A stretch of DNA of 32,665 nt, taken from the NCBI GenBank assembly GCA_003640385.1, contig RCAB01000612.1, positions 1-32,665 of the forward strand, written 5' to 3'. Shown piece after piece: positions 21,263-30,200 of the stretch (positions are counted from its first letter, which is position 1; each line of letters opens with the position of its first letter). Under the pieces are notes generated by a model, which made no database searches, was not told where the DNA came from, and was given only the letters and a program-made list of their open reading frames with translations. The translations under genes were made by a program, and so were the position numbers. The stretch comes from Setaria digitata (Eukaryota > Nematoda > Chromadorea > Rhabditida > Setariidae).

Positions 21263-22304
21263 TTGATGCCGGCGTGCTTTGGCTTTGGCAGTTAAGGCTC
21301 GATGATTTCGAATTTTTTTCTTTTTTAAAGGCCAAGAATTGATTAGTGTGAGTATTTTGTTGAATGGTTTAAGGAATGAATCCCTTGGATTGCAGGGAAA
21401 TTCCATATCAAATTTTCAGCTGCATTAAGTTGATGGAGCAAAAAAAAATGAAGATAAAGGTCGAGCTTCTTGCTAGATTGTTAAATTTTGAGTTCTAATC
21501 TCACCGGTCAAATTGGAAATTTCTTGGATTCAGAAGCGGGAATGTTACTCAATTATATAGCCAGTATCTAACTTACCAATACTTTTTGTTCGAAACGAAA
21601 ATTTTGAAAATGAAAATTTAGCAATTATTTTCAGTGAAAATTTCAAAAATCACACATATAGTATGGAATTTTTCAGATAACACGAAATCACTGAGCAACA
21701 AAAAAACTTTTTTCCCTGAAATTTAACAAATACTGCTGGGTATATTCTTGAATATCCTTTTTTTTTTTCTTTTTTCCTTCTTTTTTTTTTTTTTCATATG
21801 TTATAATTTAACAAACTGAAATTTTCTGTTATTTTTCCTTTTTTTTTTTTCTCATTAAATTTTCTAATTTCAATAATGACTTTTCCATTATAGTCTTTTG
21901 CTGCTCGATTTTCATCATCATCATTACCATTTTCTTTAAGGTTGGTTGTTCGTAATTTCCTTAAGTTCTTTATTTTGTTTTGTTTTGTTTTTCTTTTTTT
22001 TTTTTTCATTTTCTTTTCTTCCTAAAAATTCCAATTTCCAAATATTGAGTTCTCTTAAATAATTCAATTCTTTCATTCTGTATTGCTGAACAATTGAGTT
22101 TACCTTTTAGTCTTCAGAATTTATTCCTGAAAATGATGATAATTCCTTCTTCTTCTTCCTCTTCTTTTTTCCTATTTTTACCAAATAGATAAATGGAATA
22201 GAAGAAATATGTATTTATAAATGTATACATATAAATAGAAGAAATATGTTAATTAACATTTCAGCATTTCTTTCATAATTTCAAACTACTTCTTCCTCGA
22301 ACAG

Positions 22305-22433
22305 ATGCAAATTAATGATGATATGGTTCGAGATGCTTGCGAAGATTCAATTAACGATAGATATATACTTCATGATATTCTTGAGATTTTTAAATATTTC
22401 AAAATGCTTCTTTTTTTTTTTTGTTTCTTATGA
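22305..22433 (+). other. Orphan small open frame
   Basis: An acceptor-like ttcctcgaacag is followed immediately by ATG and 42 codons starting MQINDDMVRDACEDSINDRY and turning hydrophobic in a T run, then TGA. AATAAA follows at 22437. No known family; may be chance. Confidence 0.2.
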
Positions 22434-22526
22434 ACAAATAAATTGAAACGGATGGAAGGAAAATTTTGAAATATTTTTTAAAATTATTTCGTAGAAAGAA
22501 AAAAATTCTTTTTTTTTTTTTTTCAG

Positions 22527-22620
22527 GTTAGATATGCAAACTTATTTCACTGCTCAAAATGTTACTGCATTCATTTGGACAGAAATAATTCGAGATATTG
22601 TTAGGATGCATTCTTGCTAA
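22527..22620 (+). other. Orphan exon-like segment
   Basis: A very strong acceptor (a T run then tttcag) is followed by 30 codons reading LDMQTYFTAQNVTAFIWTEI and IRDIVRMHSC to a TAA. A second frame is also open for 25 codons. No upstream exon in matching phase was found. Confidence 0.25.
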
Positions 22621-23299
22621 AATTGCCGTATGCATTATTAATTAATTGAGACATTTTATGATAAATAACAATTTTTAAAATTCATCATTTATAATTGCAA
22701 AATTAGAATTTTTATCAGGTTTCAATCTTATCCAAAAAAAAAAAAATTTTTGTAAAATTTTCGAATTCTCCTTTGAAATAAATACACTCACATTCATCAA
22801 ATTTTTCAAATTGTCATTTTAATCATTTTTATTGCAATTAATTGCTTTTCCGAAATTTTTTTTTTTTTGTTAATTTTAACTATTATGATGCAATTCGTTA
22901 CAATTTTTAATTAATTGCTAATATTGATTTTTCAAGTTTATTTCAAAAAATTTCGCCTATTATTTTGTTATAAATATGAATAATCTTCGAGCCATTGATA
23001 AAAATATCTTTTATGGACAAAATTTATGCCACTTCTATCCTTTCTTATAAATTACATTTTCGTCGCTGATTAATTAACCTTTCCTGGTTGATTAATTAAC
23101 CATTCTTTTTCAGGCAATAAAAATTTGATAATTTTTCACTTCGTCCTCCTTTACCTATCAATCAATCATTCACTGAAATGGAAGTGAAAATTTTTGCATT
23201 TAGTTGCAGAAGCAGAAATATTCCAAAAATTATGTTAATACTGGGTTAAAACTTCATTAGCGATAATTTATTTCTCAATTAACAGTAGAATGAAAATGA

Positions 23300-23420
23300 A
23301 AACTGCATTATTAATAATTAATTATTTGACAGTGAGATGAAAAATTCATTGTTAACAATTAATTAATCAGCAATAGTGAGATATAGCCTCATTATTAATA
23401 ATCAATTAATTAATTAGAAC
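23300..23420. repeat. Degenerate tandem repeat, about 55-60 bp x 2-3
   Basis: Recurring cagtgagatgaaaa-like and cattattaataattaatta-like blocks, with insertions and substitutions between units. Confidence 0.5.
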
Positions 23421-23698
23421 TGATATTAAATTGAATTTATTTCCACCATTATGATGATGGTATCAGTGTATTTTTGTCAGTCACCTATACTGTATTGCAT
23501 CATTTTGCACGTAATATATGGCATTTGCACGTATTTTATGATTATGCACGTAACGGAATTTTTTTTTTTTTTTTTTCCTGAACTCGTATCTTCGTTTAAA
23601 AATTATTCAATATTAATGATTTTTTAATTTTTTTCTGGGCATACATAGTGATTGAATAATTAATTAAATTGACTTTATTAAAAAAAATAAAAAAATAA

Positions 23699-23916
23699 AA
23701 AAGAATCCACATGATAACTGCATTAAAAGCATATAATTTTTTTCTTTTTTTGTTTAGAAATTTTTATGACTTTCATTTGTTATTTATTATTGCATTATTC
23801 TGAAAGGCTAATTGTTTCCATTAATTAATTGATATGATTCAAAGAAAAAAAAAAAAAAAAAGAAGGAAAGAATCTATATGATAACTTTATTAAAAGCATA
23901 TATATATATTTTTTTT
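23699..23916. repeat. Direct repeat pair, about 45 bp
   Basis: aagaatccacatgataactg and aagaatctatatgataactt, each followed by attaaaagcatata, about 168 bp apart. Confidence 0.65.
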
Positions 23917-23992
23917 TCTCAAATTTATGTGATAATTATTTATTATCTTTTGATTAGTTTATTTTTTATCGTTCAAATTTTGAAATGCTAAT

Positions 23993-24002
23993 TATTTGTT
24001 AG
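23993..24002 (+). promoter_or_regulatory. Candidate trans-splice acceptor, small membrane protein
   Basis: The T-rich tatttgttag ends 13 bases before the ATG. That distance is typical for nematode spliced-leader addition. Confidence 0.4.
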
Positions 24003-24015
24003 ATTCGAAAATTTC

Positions 24016-24134
24016 ATGGACGAACTTTTTGCATTCATTTGTGTTGTATTTCTTTTTTGCGCAGTACTTATCGTTTGGCTTATTTTTATGGCGGTATGTC
24101 CCAATGTGATGATCAATTTTCTCACTAGTAGCAG
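24016..24134 (+). CDS. Exon 1, small membrane protein (start and membrane segment)
   Basis: First ATG after an in-frame TAA at 23989. The frame encodes the hydrophobic segment and then VCPNVMINFLTSS, ending with two spare bases before donor gttaat. An earlier GT at 24094 (gtatgt) looks stronger, but its phase 0 would put a TGA early in the next exon, so the later donor is chosen. Confidence 0.68.
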
Positions 24135-25648
24135 GTTAATTACTTTTAATTAATTTTCTTTTAATTTTTCATTTTGTTCAAGTTTCGTGTAAAAAATGTA
24201 TTACTTATTAGTTTCCAAGGTTTCTAGTCTTTTTTTTCAATTAATGGAAAATAACGTTAATTTATATAATTAAATATCAAAAATGCTAAAATTATTTTTT
24301 ATTAGAATGTAAAAATAAATGACTAGCAGTGCTAATAACTGATATGAACCTGAAGTTCTTAGTGCTTTGCTATATACTTTAAAATTTTTATCATTATCTT
24401 ATTACGTTATCATGGTTTAAATCTGTCAAAAGTCTAATCTGTCTGTGTAAAAGTTAGGAAAAAGTACTAGCAGTAGTAATAATATAATTGAACTTTTCTT
24501 AAAAAAATAATTTTACTAATGTAATTAAATTTGCTATCTGAAACTATTGAAAGCTACTTTGATTACTCATTAATTAGTTATTACTTCCTTTTCAAATTTC
24601 AATTTCATATTTCAAATATGTAATAGAGTATTTTAGTTATTACTCATCAGCGAATGATCAGCAATTAAATGGGCCATTTAAAAAAAGCCTGAACGTGGAA
24701 AATATTTATGATTTATCAAAAAACATACCAATTAATGGTTTTGACAGAAAAATTGATATGGCCAGCAAAAAACTAAGCGTAGTACCGGAAGTTGATGAGG
24801 AGGTTAGTTAAATTTCATTTAATTTCAAAATTGCAGCAAAAACTATAAGCTTGAAATGAATTTTCACCAAAAATTATTTTAATTCAATAGTTTTGCCTTA
24901 TTCATCCTGATATACAATCACCAAAACTATTGAAATTACATATATCAATTAAAGGAATTTTATATATTCATCAATAAATGAATCTATCCTCAAATTTCAT
25001 CAATTCATTTCAATGAATTAATAATATCAGTTATCAAATTCTTTCAATAAACTTGTAGTATCGTTCATTTATCGAATTAATATATTTGCCAATAAATGGA
25101 TGATATTAGGATCATGTCTTATGTATTATCAGTGAATTCGCAATATTTCAGTTATATTCTTATCAGACAGATGTATTTTCATTTTTATTTTTTTAATGAC
25201 TTATGATATATATTTTCATACATTCTTGGCAAATGAATAATTTATTAACATATATATATATATATTGTTATTATTATTATTTTATTTTTTCATATATTGT
25301 ATATTACTACTTTTTTCACTTCCTTTCATTTTTTTTTTAATAAATAATTTGCTTATAATTATTTTGTTTCTTATCATCACAAGGAATTTATTATGAAAAA
25401 AAAAAAAAAAACAGGGACAGATGGAAGAGATTTAGTAAAAGATCAAAATGATGATTATAATTAAACGAAAATTCAACACTGTTGAAATAAATGATTATTG
25501 TTGCATTAAAATAACATTAAACATTAAAGTGAATATTTAAATGAAAGATATTTTATTTAATTTTTTTTTCTATTGCATTTTTCAGTCAACGATAGAATCG
25601 AAAGTATCAACGAAACATCCATCCTTATTGGATTTCATGGATGATTGA
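24016..25648 (+). CDS. Small single-pass membrane protein, 3 exons, 115 residues, family unknown
   Basis: Gene-level entry; exons follow. The three exons join in phase from ATG to TGA. Residues 1-4 are MDEL; residues 5-27 are strongly hydrophobic (FAFICVVFLFCAVLIVWLIF plus MAV), long enough to span a membrane. The remaining ~88 residues are polar, with PFKKSLNVENIYDLSKN and a Ser/Lys/acidic end finishing LLDFMDD. No cleavable signal-peptide site is obvious, so it is more likely an anchored protein than a secreted one; topology is uncertain. A likely spliced-leader acceptor sits 13 bases before the ATG, and an AATAAA lies 613 bases after the stop. I do not recognise a family or function. It is convergent with the neurensin-like gene. 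Confidence 0.7.
24135..25585 (+). other. Introns of the small membrane protein gene
   Basis: Two introns (502 and 783 bases) around exon 2, AT-rich, with an AT run at 25249-25265 and an A run at 25396-25410. No other feature is seen. Confidence 0.6.
24637..24802 (+). CDS. Exon 2, small membrane protein (polar tail)
   Basis: Acceptor is gtattttag and donor is gttagt. It completes a Ser codon and encodes YYSSANDQQLNGPFKKSLNV, ENIYDLSKNIPINGFDRK and KKLSVVPEVDEE. Composition stands out clearly from the flanking AT-rich introns. Confidence 0.8.
25586..25648 (+). CDS. Exon 3, small membrane protein (C-terminus)
   Basis: Acceptor is catttttcag. Twenty codons encode STIESKVSTKHPSLLDFMDD, then TGA. 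The phase 0 junction continues the acidic VDEE end of exon 2. Confidence 0.78.
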   Translation, partial: STIESKVSTKHPSLLDFMDD

Positions 25649-26260
25649 ATGTTTTACTTCTCAAATATCTTCAACAGAAATTTGATAGTTCAAAAAAAAA
25701 AAGTTGCGATGAAAGTTAATTTTTCAGAAAAATGCAAAAAAAAAAAAAAAAAAGAAGTTTTTTTCCCCCTCTTAAATATATAATGTTCTTATTTTAAACT
25801 TAGTTATATAGTTGTTCGAAATATTATTTCGAGAAATTTCCTCATGAAATATTTTGCAACTTTAATTTGAATTTTAACTTCATTATCTCAGGTAAATTAT
25901 CGGAACTACTAATCTATTTTTATCATTTTATCACATGTTGTGTTCTTGTTGTTTTTCCATTGCTTCTTCCTTTTTTTTTTTTATTTTATTTTTTTCTATC
26001 ATAATTAAACTTCCACTGCTTTTAAATTGAGCGGAAAACTTTTGTTTAAAAAAAAGACGTATAAGTGTTTAGGGAAATGTAACAAAAAAAGCGAAAAAAT
26101 TTTCAAAACAAAAAGGAAAAAATGAAGAGAAAAATGGGAAAAGTTTGGAAAAAATAAGTGAATTTAATTTTCTTTTAATATAAAATTGAATTTTTCACAT
26201 TTTTCCTTTTTTTCATATTATTATTCGATGTATTGTTATTTTGCCTATTGTAAATATTTG

Positions 26261-26266
26261 AATAAA
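26261..26266 (+). terminator. AATAAA polyadenylation signal, small membrane protein gene
   Basis: Exact AATAAA in the pattern gaataaaattgc at the end of an AT-rich 3' UTR of about 610 bases. The UTR is long for so small a gene, so an earlier non-consensus signal may also be used. Confidence 0.45.
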
Positions 26267-26914
26267 ATTGCATCCACAAATTAAATTTAATTAACATTGC
26301 TTCTTGGCGAGACTTGTTTATAATCTAAAAAAAAAAAACCAGTTAAAATTCGAAAAAGGAAAAGGAAAAGAAAAAAAATGGAATTCTAAATTAGTGACAT
26401 AAAAAGTATTTTGTTGCTTTAATAATAATAATAGTAGTAAGAACATCGTCCAGAGCAAATGTATCGCTTAATTGATAATTTAGAAATGCGTTAATGAATT
26501 TCAACTTTTTCCCACTTCAATATTATTGGCTTGAAAAGTTAGCTTTTTTTGTTTTTTTGTTCCTTCCTTTTTTTTTTTTTTTTTTTCTAATTAAATGTAA
26601 TTTTTGTGAATTACTCTCTTAAGAATTCATCAGGCTTTCTGTTTTTCCATTCTGCAATATGGTGTTATTATTTCAAATGAAAAAGAAAACTGGTGATAAT
26701 AGTTATTATCACTATAATAGTAATAATAATATCAATATAAGAAATGATGAGAACAAAAAAAAAAAAAAAAATCGCTTAATTATACTTTATTACGAGAGAA
26801 ATTAAATTAATCACAGTGTATGATGCTATTAATTGCATGCATATACATTATGATCAGATTTAGCTACCGGAAAATTTCCGACAAATTATTTGACATGAAA
26901 TCATTTAATTAACG

Positions 26915-26920
26915 TTTATT
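26915..26920 (-). terminator. AATAAA polyadenylation signal, neurensin-like gene
   Basis: Minus-strand AATAAA about 175 bases after the stop codon. A second copy lies at 26786-26791. Confidence 0.45.
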
Positions 26921-26930
26921 GTTGCAGATA

Positions 26931-27000
26931 GAAAAATTATCATATCAATCGATTATCTTATCTTCTTTCAGAAAAATATCATATCAATCGATTATTTTCT
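26931..27000. repeat. Tandem repeat, 40-base period x 2
   Basis: gaaaaat.atcatatcaatc and gattat recur at 26931 and 26971 in the 3' UTR side of the neurensin-like gene. Confidence 0.7.
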
Positions 27001-27095
27001 TTTTTTCTTGTTTTTTTTTTTTTTTTTTTTTTTTTTTTCGTAGAATTTTTCCATTTTGATTGATGAAAAGAGCATTTTTTTTTTTATCATTCTTA

Positions 27096-27228
27096 TCACT
27101 GTACATCACTAGCATCCAGTAGAAGATCCCCCACGTTGACTTTTTCCGTTGAATTATCGGTAGCGGTACTGGTTTTGCCATCACTCGGTTGAACTTTTGC
27201 AATTTCCTTCAGTACCGGTACTGGTCCA
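27096..27228 (-). CDS. Exon 6, last exon of the neurensin-like gene
   Basis: Acceptor is aaattttcag. It completes a Ser codon and encodes GPVPVLKEIAKVQPSDGKTS, TDNSTEKVNVGDLLLDAS and DVQ, then TGA. It is a polar tail with no further membrane segment (residues 222-265). Confidence 0.9.
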
Positions 27229-30200
27229 CTGAAAATTTAAAATATTGCAAATAATTTTGTGCTAAATGAAAAATTAGCTATAGAGATAGAGGAATAGACA
27301 GACTACTGCGATTCTGTCAGATTGATAAAATGGTTGTAAATTTTTACCGTTGCTCTTTGCTAGCTTCCATTGTTAACATTGATGATAAAATTGATAAAAT
27401 CATGTTTCATACTTCTGCTGATCACTTTTATGGTTCATTTTCTTTTTTCTTTTTTTTTTTTTTTTTAGAAACTTTAAATTAAAAATAAAAAGAAAGGCGC
27501 ACAAATTAATTTAACAGAAAAGAAGTATGGATAAAGCATGATTTTTTTTTTCTGAAATTAACTATAATTAATAAAGCTTTTTGTTTTTTGAAAATTAACC
27601 ATAATAAAGAAGAAAAGAACTATCCAATGTATGTTGAAATTTTTCTAAGTTATAAATTTGGAATTTGCCAATTGTTAGTTATTGAAATTAATTATAATTA
27701 ATGAAATTATTAAGAAAAAAAAATTCCCGACTAATGAATGCATGATGAAATTTTTTTTTAAGTGATAAATTTAGAAGGAGCACACACACACATATTCTGT
27801 AAATTTGCCAATTGCCGTAAATTGTTGAATTTGTTAAAATTGCTAAATTTTTTGACTAAAAGCTTACGAATCTTGTGCAATTTTGCCACCTCTATCGCTG
27901 ATGCCAGGATGATGTACTGTTTCAGTTTTACCGGAATTAGCCGGATAGAGACGGATTGGTGGTTCATTTGGTGTGCTATCCTCGCTGATAAATGATGCTA
28001 ATCCCTTGTTCTTGAAGCAACCTGCCAATGTTGGAGTTAGCAAACTTAATGCTAACATTACCGCACCACTAGCAAACATACATAGACCTGAAAATATCTC
28101 TAATAAAATATTTATCTCAAAATTAATCAAAATCTTTCCTCTGTTTTTTTTTCCACTTTTTTCTCGTTATTAAAATTAAAAATTTTTCATTTTGTGACAT
28201 TCAAATTAAGAAAAAAAAAGCCTTTCTTTAATTTTGTTTTAGGAAGATATTTTTATTCATTTACTTATTTATTTATTTAGTTTTGTTATTATTCTAATAA
28301 AAAAAAAATTCATTGGAATAATTATTTCTTTTAAAAATAAATTCATCATAAAATTTATCCCATCTACCGTAATAATTATTTTATTTGAAAAACAAATTTA
28401 TCACAGTAATTATTCTTTTTTTTTTCCTCGTTATGATATTCAAATTAGGAAAAAAAATTTTTTTTTTTGCTATATTATTAAAAATAAACTTATTATAATA
28501 GTTACTTAAGCGTATTGATGATTGCATGTTAGAAAAAAGCAGATAATACGATAGAGTATAAATAAGTTCAAAATATTATTAAAATATTAACTCGTTGTAA
28601 AAGAAAAAAGGAAAAAAAAAAAAATTTCTTCCACACTTTGTTGCACATCTCACAGACTTGAAAGTATTAATTGATTAATATTAATGCGTGTAATTTTAAA
28701 ATTTCATCAAATAATTCGGGTAAAAATTAATTTACTGACGGTAAATTGTTAGATATTTTGATAAATTCACAAGAAACTTATCAAATTTTTCCATTTTAAC
28801 AAAAACTGATAATATTTTAAATCAAATCAATTAATTTTTCATATTATCAACAGCGTCAAATTTGCATACGTCATCAGCAATCCTATTTTTTCATTTGTTG
28901 CTTTCATCGATGGAAGTTTCACAACAAAATATTTGTAATTTAAAAAAATGAATTAAAATTTTCAAAGTAAAACAAAAGAAAATTAGAAAAAAAATTAAAA
29001 ATGAAAATATTTCCAATAGAATAAAACGATTACATGAATATTATTATTATTGTTATTNTATTATTATTATATGCATATAATATGCTGAAATATATATATA
29101 TATCGATTTCAATATATATATATATATATTGAAATCGATCTTTATTTCGAAAATTGCACAAACAATTCTATTAAAATTTTATGGTCTAATAAAAGAGCAA
29201 AGTTATCNCATATAATATGCTGAAATATATATATATATCGATTTCAATATATATATATATATATTGAAATCGATCTTTATTTCGAAAGTTGCACAAACAA
29301 TTCTATTAAAATTTTATGGTCTAATAAAAGCGCAAAGTTATCTAACCGAACATTTTCCAACGACGCATCGGATCTTTCAATATTTCAGCAAGTTTTTCTG
29401 GTGGAACATAAAAACTTCCATCCTCATCCTGAAATTGATCAATTTTTAATCAATTGATAACACTGATAATTTCAGTCAGTTAGTGTTAAGCAACAAACAA
29501 CTTGGTTGCTGCTTTCGTGAAAATATTGCAAACAGAAATGAATGTGATTGTAGGAAAATCTTTTAAAATTTGCATTCAACAAATAAAAATTAATTTCGTC
29601 CTCATTTAATTAATTGGACGGAGAATCATTTCTTCCTTTAATATTAGTGTTTCGTAAAAATTATTTAAAAAAAAAAAAAAACACGCCGCAAATATTTGGA
29701 TTGCTTTTTTTTTCTCCATAACATTTAATATGCTAAAAATTAATCAGTAATTAAATTCTGTATCTTAATATTAATCGAGAAATTAATCGTTCCAAAACTG
29801 ATTAAAAAAATTTGAAACTTTTCCCATTTTTTTTTAGTTTTTAATATTATTCTTTTGTAAAAACTATTCTTACAAAATAAGCCACAAATATTTGGATTGC
29901 TTTTTATTTCTTTTTCTAATTATATTTAATGGAAATTAACCAGCAATTTTGTAATGAATTATAGCTTTAATTGAGAAATTTAATATTCAAAAATTGGTTG
30001 CAAAAATTTCTTTTTTTTTTTGATTCTTTTTCTTTTCTTTTTTTTTTGAAATTACACTTAAGATATCAAAATTAATTGGGAATTCAATTCTTGCTAGTTA
30101 ATTTTAATTCTTTTTTTTCTTTTTTGAAACTAATTTTCATTTTCTTTTTAGTCGTAATGGAAAAATGTTCCAGCATAAAGAGTACATGAAGGAATGAATA

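Larger units (their letters stand above)
19247..24015. other. Intergenic region with repeats and orphan exon-like segments
   Basis: It begins with the 3' UTR of the coiled-coil gene. It contains an AT microsatellite, a perfect 44-bp tandem repeat, a 66-bp duplication, two exon-like open segments and several degenerate direct repeats near 23300-23920. No gene could be assembled with confidence. Small RNA genes cannot be excluded by eye. Confidence 0.55.
25649..27095. other. Convergent 3' region between two genes
   Basis: Holds the 3' UTRs of the small membrane protein gene (+) and the neurensin-like gene (-), which face each other. A 40-base-period repeat pair lies at 26931-27000 and a 28-base T run at 27011-27038, both inside the presumed 3' UTR of the minus-strand gene. 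Confidence 0.6.

Noticed and set aside
21498..21520. tRNA-like T-arm (gagttctaatctcaccggtc)
   Set aside because: The upstream sequence does not fold into anticodon and D arms, and the T loop lacks the TTC[AG]A pattern.
27762..27995. 77-codon open frame, + strand
   Set aside because: Antisense to exon 5 of the neurensin-like gene, which has clear domain support.
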